DNA of 34,173 nt from Bacteroidota bacterium (GCA_030706285.1 JAUZOU010000004.1:1-34173), one strand, 5' to 3'; counted from the first letter of the stretch, positions 26,458-34,173 are shown. Numbers and translations: made by a program. The notes: generated from the sequence alone by a model not told the origin.

Positions 26458-28257
26458 TTACCACCCTTCATTCTGCCAATTATCACCCGTTTTTGATTCC
26501 ATGGTCGAGGCTTCGGTGGCAGAAATCGGCCAGAAATGCCATTTTGCCAAATACGATAACTTGGTTGGCGTCACACCATCCTTCGAATTGATGACAAACC
26601 GTTCATAAACACGTCCGAGACCTTTCTTAGTAATCTTCATTCCGACGGTAAATTTCTCGTTTGTCAGGTCTTCATTGGCACTGGTCCATCGTCTCATATC
26701 AAAATAGCGGTGTTCCTCATACGCCAGCTCAACTTGTCTTTCATGACGGACGATTAAGATGGCTGTTGCCTTGTCCGGAGCAGAAACATCCACACTTGGA
26801 TCGAAGCCTGCCCTATGCCGGATCGTGTTAACGAGTTCCATGGCTTTCTGAATCGATTCGGGCGTACCGACTTCGGCTGCAGCTTCAGCGTAATTCAGAT
26901 AAATCTCACCCAACCTGTAATATTTCCACCGGCCATCCTGGATAGCAACCCCATCCCCAGAATTCCAATATTCTCCTTTAAACGGATAATAACCTGTTTC
27001 CGAATAACGGGTACTACCGGACTGCATTTCACAGTTTCCACCAGTGAACGTCTGAACAGCCACTTTTTTACCGGCCAGGTAGATGGAAGATCCATCATGC
27101 AAGACAGTGGCGTCCAACCGCGGATCTCTTCCTGTATAAGGCTTCGACGGATTATAACCGGACGTATTGTCAACGTTAACCTGCAAGCCCTGATCATCCA
27201 GATAAGGCTTATCAAGATGGTAAATTGGTTTCCCCGTAGCCAGCATGTCATACGCATCAACCAAATTCTGACTTGGGCAGGTACCGCACCGGTAATTTCC
27301 TTGCAGCGGCGTTCCCCAGACATACGCCATGGATTCTTCCCCGAAATCGCTTTGCCAGATTGTTTCTTTATCAACCGGATTGGTGGAAAAACTGCCGTTT
27401 TGTACAAAGTATTCTGCATAAGCACAGTTGTAATTTGATGTCTGCATTTTTGTGTACAATTCGTATCCGTGTTGCTTTAATTGGTTGAAACAATCCTGAT
27501 TGATGTCATACGCTTCTTTCCAGTAATTCTGATCGCCGCAGTAAAGCTTGCTGGCTTTGTAGAGGGCGGCCTGAGACTTAATGGCGCAGGCGATTGCCTT
27601 CGTCATCCTGAGCTTTTCAGCCTCATCGACAATACGCCAAGGCATGTATTTTGATTGAAGAGCCGAGTCGCAATCACTGATGATAAAATCAAAAAGTTCG
27701 TTGAACGGTGCTTTCTTTACTTTTGTATAGGTTTCCGTCAAAGGATATTCTTCGGTTGAAATCGGAACCTGCCCATACCATTTAACCAGCTGAAGATAGA
27801 AAAAGGCTCTTAACACAAAAGCTTCACCTTTCCACCTATCGCGGTCGGTTTCCTTGTGCAAGGCTGCAGTCGGCAGATGTTTCAAGAATACATTGATGGC
27901 CCGGATCTGTGTCCAGTATTTTTCCCAGAAGCGGGCATCCATAGATCCGATCAATTCCGTATCCAGGATATTGTTTGAGGCACTGATAGATCCCTGATAA
28001 GCAGATTTGGCAGACTGGGAATCGCAATCGAAGGCTTCATCGCTTAAAGCAACGGGAACGTTGGAAAACCAGAAATACCGGCGGCTCTTTTTCGGAATAT
28101 TGTTGTAACAATTACTGAAATAAGCGGCTGTCAGATCAGGATCCTGAAACACCTGATCCATGGTCAAACGGCCATCCGGCGCAATATCAAGCACATCACT
28201 ACAAGAGGATGAGACAGCCAGCAGGACCAATATACAGATTCTAACTATTGTTTTCAT
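26458..28257 (-). CDS. SusD-like nutrient-binding outer-membrane lipoprotein (SusD1)
   Basis: 599 residues. The lipoprotein signal ends at Cys19 (AVSSSC), followed by SDVLDIAPDGRLT, a typical SusD opening. Helical segment AFVLRAFFYLQLVKWYGQVP and the C-terminal signature (YRLGEIYLNYAEAAAEV, VRHERQVELAYEEHRYFDMRRW) identify the SusD/RagB family. It should bind glycan fragments at the surface and cap SusC1. Its gap from SusC1, 110 nt, is unusually long for a susC-susD pair and contains a second copy of the leader found before susC1 (28280-28350). It is similar in size to SusD2 but clearly different in sequence, so the two pairs may take different fragments. Confidence 0.95.
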   Translation of the reverse strand: MKTIVRICILVLLAVSSSCSDVLDIAPDGRLTMDQVFQDPDLTAAYFSNCYNNIPKKSRRYFWFSNVPVALSDEAFDCDSQSAKSAYQGSISASNNILDTELIGSMDARFWEKYWTQIRAINVFLKHLPTAALHKETDRDRWKGEAFVLRAFFYLQLVKWYGQVPISTEEYPLTETYTKVKKAPFNELFDFIISDCDSALQSKYMPWRIVDEAEKLRMTKAIACAIKSQAALYKASKLYCGDQNYWKEAYDINQDCFNQLKQHGYELYTKMQTSNYNCAYAEYFVQNGSFSTNPVDKETIWQSDFGEESMAYVWGTPLQGNYRCGTCPSQNLVDAYDMLATGKPIYHLDKPYLDDQGLQVNVDNTSGYNPSKPYTGRDPRLDATVLHDGSSIYLAGKKVAVQTFTGGNCEMQSGSTRYSETGYYPFKGEYWNSGDGVAIQDGRWKYYRLGEIYLNYAEAAAEVGTPESIQKAMELVNTIRHRAGFDPSVDVSAPDKATAILIVRHERQVELAYEEHRYFDMRRWTSANEDLTNEKFTVGMKITKKGLGRVYERFVINSKDGVTPTKLSYLAKWHFWPISATEASTMESKTGDNWQNEGW

Positions 28258-28279
28258 ATGATACTATTTATTTTTTACT

Positions 28280-28350
28280 AAGGTCATGTGTAACGCCGCA
28301 AGCCTTTCTTTCATCTACATGGACGTTTTTTTAAAGCATGCCCGTTTCAT
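28280..28350 (-). repeat. Leader repeat copy B, in front of susD1
   Basis: These 71 nt align to 31581-31650 in front of susC1 with about 48 of 70 matching columns and a single 1-nt gap (hand alignment). The best-preserved end reads CATGCCCGTTTCAT on the plus strand (CATGCTCGTTTCAT in copy A). On the minus strand it opens with an ATG at 28350 that begins an 11-codon frame (MKRACFKKTSM, stop at 28315-28317). The copy starts 93 nt before the susD1 start codon. The rest of the gap between susC1 and susD1 holds nothing else I can name. Confidence 0.55.
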
Positions 28351-28367
28351 TGTCAATCGTTTTCAAT

Positions 28368-31300
28368 TTAAAAAGTCACATTGATGCCGATGTTGTAAAT
28401 CCGGATGCTCGGATACACACCCTGGCTGGACTGTTCAGGATCGAGACCGGAAACACGCATATAATTCCTGGTATAAAGATTGCTTGCATTGGAATAAAGG
28501 CGGACTGTCCCGATTCCCGATTTTTTAATCAACCGTTTAGGCAGCGAATAGCCGAGTTCAATGTTTTTGATCCGCCAGAAAGACGCATCCATGATGTAAT
28601 AGTCATTTCTTACATGGCTGGTGCTGCCGTTGACATCACATAAACGCGGGCGATCGATGACAACGTCTTCTCCATTCAATTTGGCAGCATAACGATCGGC
28701 TGACCATCTGTTCACAAAACTCTTGTACATGGCCTTACCGCCATAGGTTTCATCGACACCAGGTCCTTCATAATACTTGCTGTACTTGGAAACCCCTTGT
28801 AACATGACGGAGAAATCAACATTCATGATCTGAGTACCCAGGCTGGTGCTATAGGAAATTTTTGGTATGGTTGACGAATAACCGATCGGAACCAAATCCT
28901 TATCGTTTATCTTTCCATCTTTATTTTCGTCCACATATATGAAATCTCCTGGTTTCGGGGTACCGATTTCATACGCCAATCCACTGTTGTTGATTTGATC
29001 CTGGCTGTTGAAAAAGCCGCTGCCGTCTTTTCCTTTGGATTCGTCAACCGAACGGTCAATTTTGTAACCGAAGTTTTGACCGATGGAATATCCGGTTTCC
29101 CGGTATCTGCAAGCATATGTTTTAGGCAGTTCAGCTTCATCGGTAAACAGAACCTTGTTATCATTGTAGGCATAATTGGTCGAAAGCGTAATGTTCCAGT
29201 TTTTGGTCAGGTTTTTATGGTAGTTGATTTGTGCCTCATAACCTGAATTCCTGACCCGTCCCATGTTCAATAACGGCAAAGAGCTGATGGCACGTCCCTG
29301 AAGCATAGGCACAGTACCCGTTTGAATCAGAATGTTGTTTCTCTTTTCCATATAGTAATCGGCTGTCAGACTCAAATCCTTGAACAACGTCAAGTCGATG
29401 CCGAGATCTTGCTTCAAGGCTGTTTCCCAGGTCAAACCAGGGTTACCGATATACGCTTCTGTGATTTTTGAGCCTTCGGCCAAACTAGGAATGGAAGGAT
29501 TCCAGAAACCGCCTCCTGATTTGTAAATATTGCTCAGATAGAGAAAGCGAGAACCGCTCATCCTGTCGTTTCCGGTCTTTCCGTAGGAAGCTCTAAGCTT
29601 CAAGTTCGTAACAACAGGATTGCCGGTCAGAAACGGTTCGTTTGAAACGACCCAACCGACGGAAGCAGCCGGGAAAAAGCCGAAACGGTTCGAAGGAGAA
29701 AATTGTTCCGATCCGTTGTATCCCATACTGGCCTCACACAAATATTTATAATCATAGGCATAGGAAAAACGGGCGGCCGTTGTCAGAATGTTGTAAGGCA
29801 GATCGGCAGAGGCCTTTTCGCTCATTTCGCGCTCAGCCAACAACATACCGGTCACATAATGTTTCTGATCAAACGTCCTGTCGTACTTAGCCTGAGCCTG
29901 CAAATTGACTTTCCAGTCAGAGCTTTTCCAATTGGATATCGAGATGGTCGGATCGTCGGCATCATCGCCGTCATAATAATAATAAGGCTCTCCCGTTTTC
30001 GGGTCCAGGTCCCAATGATAGATGACAAAATTTTTCGAGCCGGCTACAACATCGCTGGCGTTGGACGCATACGAAACGACGGCTCTGGCGGAAAGGCCTT
30101 TGGTAATGGAAGACAGATTAACGTCTGTCGATAGTGTCGATTGTAAGGCAGAGCGCGTTTCAAGATAATAGCCGGATCTGTTCAAATGGCCGTAGGCTGG
30201 TTGAACCTGATTGCGATCTTCCAATATATGTCCGGCACCGGATTCTTCATTGGTTCCGCTTCCATTGACTGTCTCATAGCCAGCCAGGGTCAATGGACCA
30301 GGTGCTGTCGGACTAGTACTCCAGACACTGGCATACAAGACATTGCTCAATCCGTTGTTGCCGTTGACTTTCTCTATATTCGATGAAATATCGATGGACG
30401 TCTTGATCATCTTATTGACTTGATAGTCGATGTTCGATCTGAAATTGTATCTGTCCAGTTTGGATTGCGGGTCATAGCCCAGGTACGATTTTGGTTCTAC
30501 ATTGAACATGCCTCCCTGATGCAAATAACCGGCGTTGACAAAAAACTGCACCTTATCTGTTCCTCCGCTGATATTCAAGTTGTATCTCGACATAGGGGCA
30601 TATTTTTTGTATAGTATGTCCATCCAGTTGTTGTTCGGATACCAATAAGGATCAACCGGTTTACCAGTCTCCCACGATTTGTATTTGGCCAGTTTCTCAT
30701 CATTGTAATATGCCGGTTGCCCGTCGTTGGCACAAGCTTCATTTCGTAACAGGGCATGCTGGTATGAATCCAGAATCTCAGGCATCGTAACAAATTTTTG
30801 GATGCTGTGCTCGGCCGATCCGTTCACTTCCATTTTTCCTTTTTCACCTCTCTTGGTAGTGATCAGAATAACACCATTTGCCCCTCTGACTCCAAACACA
30901 GCTGTTGCCGAAGCATCTTTCAAAACAGATATCGAAGCAATTTCATTCGCATCAACGGCACGAATAGACTCTCTGACCAATCCGTCAACAAGAATCAACG
31001 GGGATGCATCGTTTGTGGTACCTACTCCTCGCAGGAACATTGTTACATTATCACGGCCGGGTTCTCCTGATGTTTGAATGGTAGTCAGACCGGGTAATTT
31101 ACCGGTCAATGCGGCCGTAATATTCGGTGCAGGGTTCCGGAGCACTTCTTTCGAATTGACCGATGCCACGGAACCTGTCATCGTCACTTTCTTCTGCGTT
31201 CCGTAGGCAACGACCATAACCTCGTTCAACATCTCGGAATTCTGACTCATTTGAACGAGCATATCCTCTTTCGAAACAGCCAGTTCCATCGTTTTGAAAC

Positions 31301-31562
31301 CAACCATGACAAATTGCAGCGTCGAATTTTTAGATGTATTGATAGAAAAAAGGCCATTGACATCGGTCGTTGTTCCATAAGTCGATCCTTTGATTTTGAT
31401 TGTTACCCCTGGTAATGGGAGTCCGCTTTCATCAATAACTTTCCCTTTTACTATGTTTTTCTGATTTATGGCTGTGTTCTGCGCATTAACTTCCCAGGAA
31501 GGATTCGGGATAGCGCATAAAAACAGACAGAACAATAGTAGAAATGATTTTGATAGTTTCAT
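28368..31562 (-). CDS. SusC-like TonB-dependent outer-membrane transporter (SusC1)
   Basis: 1064 residues. Residues 1-28 are a signal peptide ending in NAQ. A CarboxypepD_reg-like beta-sandwich follows (about 38-110: VKGKVIDESGLPLPGVTI, TTTDVNGLFSI), then a TonB-box-like stretch EVMVVAYGTQ (114-123). The plug covers about 124-238 (LRGVGTTNDASPLILVDGL, GVRGANGVILITTKRG), and a large barrel ends in YNIGINVTF, the usual aromatic C-terminus. This is the first gene of the main PUL operon and powers TonB-dependent uptake of oligosaccharides together with SusD1. A promoter candidate and palindromic operator candidate lie 110-160 nt upstream, and a leader with a small reading frame occupies most of the predicted 5' UTR. 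Confidence 0.96.
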   Translation of the reverse strand: MKLSKSFLLLFCLFLCAIPNPSWEVNAQNTAINQKNIVKGKVIDESGLPLPGVTIKIKGSTYGTTTDVNGLFSINTSKNSTLQFVMVGFKTMELAVSKEDMLVQMSQNSEMLNEVMVVAYGTQKKVTMTGSVASVNSKEVLRNPAPNITAALTGKLPGLTTIQTSGEPGRDNVTMFLRGVGTTNDASPLILVDGLVRESIRAVDANEIASISVLKDASATAVFGVRGANGVILITTKRGEKGKMEVNGSAEHSIQKFVTMPEILDSYQHALLRNEACANDGQPAYYNDEKLAKYKSWETGKPVDPYWYPNNNWMDILYKKYAPMSRYNLNISGGTDKVQFFVNAGYLHQGGMFNVEPKSYLGYDPQSKLDRYNFRSNIDYQVNKMIKTSIDISSNIEKVNGNNGLSNVLYASVWSTSPTAPGPLTLAGYETVNGSGTNEESGAGHILEDRNQVQPAYGHLNRSGYYLETRSALQSTLSTDVNLSSITKGLSARAVVSYASNASDVVAGSKNFVIYHWDLDPKTGEPYYYYDGDDADDPTISISNWKSSDWKVNLQAQAKYDRTFDQKHYVTGMLLAEREMSEKASADLPYNILTTAARFSYAYDYKYLCEASMGYNGSEQFSPSNRFGFFPAASVGWVVSNEPFLTGNPVVTNLKLRASYGKTGNDRMSGSRFLYLSNIYKSGGGFWNPSIPSLAEGSKITEAYIGNPGLTWETALKQDLGIDLTLFKDLSLTADYYMEKRNNILIQTGTVPMLQGRAISSLPLLNMGRVRNSGYEAQINYHKNLTKNWNITLSTNYAYNDNKVLFTDEAELPKTYACRYRETGYSIGQNFGYKIDRSVDESKGKDGSGFFNSQDQINNSGLAYEIGTPKPGDFIYVDENKDGKINDKDLVPIGYSSTIPKISYSTSLGTQIMNVDFSVMLQGVSKYSKYYEGPGVDETYGGKAMYKSFVNRWSADRYAAKLNGEDVVIDRPRLCDVNGSTSHVRNDYYIMDASFWRIKNIELGYSLPKRLIKKSGIGTVRLYSNASNLYTRNYMRVSGLDPEQSSQGVYPSIRIYNIGINVTF

Positions 31563-31580
31563 ATGATCATCATTTTATTT

Positions 31581-31650
31581 AAGGCCATATGCAACTCGCA
31601 TGTCGAATGATCATCTGCTTCGACGGTTGGTATAAACATGCTCGTTTCAT
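31581..31650 (-). repeat. Leader repeat copy A, in front of susC1
   Basis: This 70-nt block in the predicted susC1 5' UTR has a diverged second copy at 28280-28350 before susD1. On the minus strand it begins with ATG at 31650, 88 nt before the susC1 start codon, and encodes a 23-codon frame starting MKRACLYQPSKQ with a TAA at 31579-31581. A 6-bp hairpin stem (GTCGAA/TTCGAC) lies inside copy A but is not conserved in copy B. Function is unknown: leader peptide, RNA element or relic of a promoter-region duplication are all possible. Confidence 0.55.
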
Positions 31651-31671
31651 ATATTAGCATTTAAGATTGTA

Positions 31672-31679
31672 CAAAATAA
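31672..31679 (-). promoter_or_regulatory. Candidate -7 box (TTATTTTG) for the susC1 operon
   Basis: The minus strand reads TTATTTTG, matching five of six fixed positions of the Bacteroidota -7 consensus TAnnTTTG, 24 nt downstream of the palindrome at 31703-31720. It would start the transcript near 31660-31665, just before the leader ATG at 31650. No good TTTG -33 box is present at the right distance. Confidence 0.4.
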
Positions 31680-31702
31680 GGGAATCCTGAATGATGTAGA
31701 CC

Positions 31703-31720
31703 TATTGAAATGTTTCAATA
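31703..31720. promoter_or_regulatory. 18-bp palindrome TATTGAAA-TG-TTTCAATA, candidate operator
   Basis: A perfect inverted repeat of 8-bp arms with a 2-nt centre lies upstream of the susC1 promoter candidate. Its right half contains TGTTTCAAT, the 9-mer that also occurs twice upstream of the CBM6-like gene (2423-2431 and 2444-2452). A dimeric transcription regulator is the natural reading; no regulator gene is present in the window. The remainder of the 31563-31951 intergenic region (about 31721-31865) shows nothing convincing. Confidence 0.5.
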
Positions 31721-31865
31721 TTTTATTTATTTATGCCAAAAGAAGGATCTCCTCTGAGTTCCCAGTTAGTGAAGGCAGGAGCGAAATTTATTCTAACTGA
31801 TTAAGGATGTGGAAAATAAAGTATTATCCATTAATCCGGGCGAGAAAAGCAGCTGAATGCAGACA

Positions 31866-31911
31866 TAAAAAAACTGCATCTGAAAAACACATTCGTTTGA
31901 CAGATGCAGTT
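31866..31911 (-). terminator. Rho-independent terminator after the anchor-J lipoprotein gene
   Basis: An 11-bp perfect stem (AACTGCATCTG, 31901-31911 on the minus strand, pairing with CAGATGCAGTT, 31872-31882) with an 18-nt loop runs directly into a tract of T on the minus strand (31867-31873). It starts about 40 nt after the stop codon at 31952. It ends the receptor-lipoprotein unit and insulates it from the susC1 operon. Confidence 0.85.
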
Positions 31912-31951
31912 AAGAAGTTTCAATCTCAAAAAAACACTCAGTTTGTTTGTT

Positions 31952-32872
31952 CTATGGCTCAAGCACCAGCACATTCTGAATTTCCCAGGTTGAACAGGAA
32001 ATGCCGCTTTGAGACCGGTACCTGAAGGCAATCCGGACATTGGACTTTCCAGCCCACTCGTTCAGGGAAACAGGGCCAGATGTGGTAAATGTATAAGCAC
32101 TTGAATTGTAGCCATTGGCGAACGAGAGTCTCTTCCACTGAGTCGTATCAATGGCACCGCCATCCGCGTAGTTGTCCGTTGCCCAAAGTTGCAGGCCGAG
32201 GGTGTCAACGGTGGGGCCGTAGCGATTCACCTGGTCAAAGGTCAATTCCGCGGCTGCCCGTTTGGACAAGTTAATGGGGGGTGAAATAAGCCAATCTTCA
32301 TTCTCGTAATTAACACTGCTTTTGTAGCCGGAAATTTTGGCAAAACCATCCCCACTGTAGGAGCTCCAATACCAAGTTTGATCACCGGCTAACGATACAG
32401 CCGTAAAATCACCCATATCCTTACTAAAATCCTCATTCAATATCTCAGCATCATAAAGGGCCCAGATACTGTCAAGCACATATTTTTCCGTAACATCCAT
32501 CACTTCACCTTCCTCGTACACATACTGGCTGGATGTTACCATCACGGACGATTTCCGGTCGCCATATAAATATTTCGAAGCCAGCCAAAGAGGAATATAC
32601 TTGGAAGCTGGTGCTTCTGCTGTAAAATAGCAAAGTGAGGCAATCGACTTGGCCGCGGCAGAGTCGGCCTTGTTTTTGGCAACAGCCAGCCCAAGCTTGC
32701 TGATGACCGCATAATCGGTAGTAAGCAACGTATCTTCATAGGCAAATACATTGGTTGGAATGGCGGCATCCTTGTAACCTGGAAAATTGAGTTCATTATA
32801 ATCGCAGGAGGTAGCCATCAGCACCAGTCCTGTCAGTATGAATAATTGATTGATGAGTTTCATAACGTTCAT
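31952..32872 (-). CDS. Surface lipoprotein with choice-of-anchor-J domain
   Basis: 306 residues. A lipoprotein signal ends at Cys23 (LMATSC); the start is ATG 32872 or possibly 32863 (MKL). Residues 24-140 are an unassigned, partly helical region. Residues about 143-305 resemble the choice-of-anchor-J/cleaved-adhesin beta-sandwich: ILNEDFSKDMGDFT, WYWSSYSGDGFAKISGY and the hallmark DWLISPPINLS at 193-203, ending in STWEIQNVLV. Such lipoproteins often sit next to a TonB-dependent receptor, and this one starts 16 nt after the receptor's stop codon, so they probably work as an uptake pair. The ligand is unknown. A strong terminator follows. I see no sequence reason to place it in the SusC1 operon. 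Confidence 0.85.
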   Translation of the reverse strand: MNVMKLINQLFILTGLVLMATSCDYNELNFPGYKDAAIPTNVFAYEDTLLTTDYAVISKLGLAVAKNKADSAAAKSIASLCYFTAEAPASKYIPLWLASKYLYGDRKSSVMVTSSQYVYEEGEVMDVTEKYVLDSIWALYDAEILNEDFSKDMGDFTAVSLAGDQTWYWSSYSGDGFAKISGYKSSVNYENEDWLISPPINLSKRAAAELTFDQVNRYGPTVDTLGLQLWATDNYADGGAIDTTQWKRLSFANGYNSSAYTFTTSGPVSLNEWAGKSNVRIAFRYRSQSGISCSTWEIQNVLVLEP

Positions 32873-32888
32873 TTATTAAAGGTACTCA

Positions 32889-34173
32889 TTAGAAGGCCAT
32901 TTTCAAACCGACTGTCCAGGTACGGCCAAAACCGTAATAGACTTTGGCTGTTTTCCAAGTGTGGTCAGCGCCATCCGTCGCGTCGGCAATGTAATCCTGG
33001 TTGAACAGATTGTCCACCGTACCATTCACGGAACAATTGTAGTCTCCCATCTTGAAACGGTAAATGGCATTAAAGTCAAATTCACCGGCTGCAGGAATCA
33101 TCCAAGGTTGCTTGAACGTAGCGTCGGAAATTGATGTGCTGACATCGGTAATCTTGAAATAGGAATAATTCCTGTCCCAATAGACATAATCCAATCCGGC
33201 CCGGAAGCCCTTCAACAATTCGTAATTGGCACCCAACGAAGCCGTCGTTTGGGCTGAATTTCCAACATGAATACCTTTCAGGTTGACAGTCATTTTCGCA
33301 TGTTCAGGACTCATCATCGTTACGATGTTTCCTTTCAGATCGACAGGCTGGCCCTCACGATTGTACAAATAGCCGGAAGCATTGCTGGCCCATCGCCAGT
33401 CACCTAACGAAAGCATACCGGTCAATTCAAGCTTGTTCAATGGTCTGGAAGTCATGTCCAGTTCAACTCCTTGATGCAAGGCATCCAGCCCTTCCATATT
33501 GATAACCAGGCTTTCAGGGCTATCGGCATTCTGGGCACGAACCATCGTCTTGTCAATCCATTTGGTCCGATAGACATTCAGATTGGCTGTCAGTATCCTG
33601 GAACGGTAACCATAGCCAAGTTCCATGGAAAAACATTTCTCATTGACTGCGTTCGGATTCGTCATATTGCTTGTTGTAGACTGCAAAAAAGCCCCGCCGG
33701 AGTAGAAAGGCGCTCTTGAAATGATACCGATGTTGGCAAATACATTGCTGTGTTCATCCAGGTTGCAATTGGCTCCCCCTTTGACGGTAAACCCAGGAAA
33801 GCTGACTGTTTTCGATTTGGCGTCAACCCTGTCGTAATAGAACCGGTCATACCGCCAATAACTGGTGTTAGAAACAGAACCTGAAACAAAGGCATTGATG
33901 TTGTCGTAGGTATATTCTGCCTGGCCGAATACTCCTTCTGACAGCACATAGCCATCATAATCGCGATAAACGATGTCACCTACGCCCAATTTCTTGTAGG
34001 CCCAGTCAGATCCGGACACATTGGTTCTGGTCGTATTGTCAATAAAAAAACTGCCCCCGTACAAATCGGTAATGACATTGGTATGTATACCTTTATAATA
34101 ACGGAGGTCCACCCCACCTGAAATTTCCAGGTTCTTGTCTACCTGCTTGGTATATGTCGACAGCAATCCGTAC
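32889..34173 (-). CDS. TonB-dependent receptor, C-terminal barrel part (runs off the right edge)
   Basis: The frame is open to the right edge, so only the last 427 or so codons are present; the N-terminus, plug and promoter lie outside. The visible part consists of alternating beta-strand segments of an outer-membrane barrel (EGVFGQAEYTYDNINAFVSGSVS, SRILTANLNVYRTKWIDKTM) and ends in NLFNQDYIA, then YYGFGRTWTVGLKMAF, with the C-terminal Phe typical of these proteins. The NLFN motif fits the classical TonB-dependent receptor class more than the SusC class. It probably imports a small ligand such as a siderophore, cofactor or sugar with the help of the adjacent lipoprotein; the ligand cannot be told from this part. 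Confidence 0.88.
   Translation of the reverse strand, partial: YGLLSTYTKQVDKNLEISGGVDLRYYKGIHTNVITDLYGGSFFIDNTTRTNVSGSDWAYKKLGVGDIVYRDYDGYVLSEGVFGQAEYTYDNINAFVSGSVSNTSYWRYDRFYYDRVDAKSKTVSFPGFTVKGGANCNLDEHSNVFANIGIISRAPFYSGGAFLQSTTSNMTNPNAVNEKCFSMELGYGYRSRILTANLNVYRTKWIDKTMVRAQNADSPESLVINMEGLDALHQGVELDMTSRPLNKLELTGMLSLGDWRWASNASGYLYNREGQPVDLKGNIVTMMSPEHAKMTVNLKGIHVGNSAQTTASLGANYELLKGFRAGLDYVYWDRNYSYFKITDVSTSISDATFKQPWMIPAAGEFDFNAIYRFKMGDYNCSVNGTVDNLFNQDYIADATDGADHTWKTAKVYYGFGRTWTVGLKMAF

Noticed and set aside
26429-26486. Longer start for SusC2 at 26486 or 26471
   Set aside because: It would overlap or abut the SusD1 stop and place a charged stretch ahead of a clean signal peptide that begins at 26429.
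26815-27438. Plus-strand open frame of 207 codons
   Set aside because: It is antisense to SusD1, without a signal peptide or family motif. SusD1 is continuous and complete across it.
31763-31799. Inverted repeat CAGTTAG / CTAACTG between the terminator and the susC1 promoter region
   Set aside because: Only 7 bp with a 23-nt loop, no U tract and no matching copy elsewhere in the window; compatible with chance.
1-34173. Gellan or other sphingan degradation PUL
   Set aside because: Beta-glucosidases and rhamnosidases fit, but the needed lyase and unsaturated glucuronyl hydrolase are not in the window.
1-34173. CRISPR arrays, tRNA or rRNA genes, insertion sequences, transposases
   Set aside because: I saw no repeat-spacer pattern, no RNA gene signatures and no transposase-like protein; nearly all DNA is accounted for by PUL genes.

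Overview
The window is a densely packed polysaccharide utilisation locus (PUL) from a Bacteroidota bacterium, most likely of the order Bacteroidales. Every supported gene lies on the minus strand, so transcription runs from high to low coordinates. The assignment rests on two SusC/SusD pairs, SPII lipoproteins, Bacteroidota-type promoter boxes (TAnnTTTG) and C-terminal type IX secretion (T9SS) sorting domains. The T9SS domains argue against a typical gut Bacteroides and fit families such as Dysgonomonadaceae, Paludibacteraceae or Prolixibacteraceae; the genus cannot be fixed from the sequence alone.

Layout in transcription order: (1) the end of a classical TonB-dependent receptor (cut by the window edge) plus a choice-of-anchor-J lipoprotein, closed by a good intrinsic terminator (31866-31911). 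(2) A 389-nt intergenic region holding that terminator, an 18-bp palindrome, a promoter candidate and a leader. (3) SusC1-SusD1-SusC2-SusD2. (4) A run of glycosidases: GH106 alpha-L-rhamnosidase, GH71/99-like protein A, GH78 alpha-L-rhamnosidase, PA14-containing GH3, BglX-like GH3, GH71/99-like protein B (T9SS), a further GH3, and GH71/99-like protein C (T9SS). (5) A secreted CBM6-like protein with a T9SS domain, apparently with its own promoter and terminator. (6) The N-terminal 260 codons of a fourth GH3, running off the left edge.

Working model (inference): the T9SS-tagged GH71/99-like proteins B and C and the CBM protein bind and cut a rhamnose- and glucose-containing glycan outside the cell. 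The two SusCD pairs import the fragments. GH106, GH78, the GH3 enzymes and the untagged GH71/99-like protein A then finish degradation in the periplasm. No polysaccharide lyase, sulfatase, GH88/GH105 or sensor/regulator gene is present in the window.

The least explained signals are: a duplicated leader of about 70 bp in front of both susC1 and susD1, each copy starting a small reading frame with MKRAC; a shared TGTTTCAAT-type motif in two promoter regions; a trio of GH71/99-like proteins whose NEWxAG motif lacks the second glutamate of the GH99 motif; and a GH78 with Asp in place of the usual general-acid Glu.
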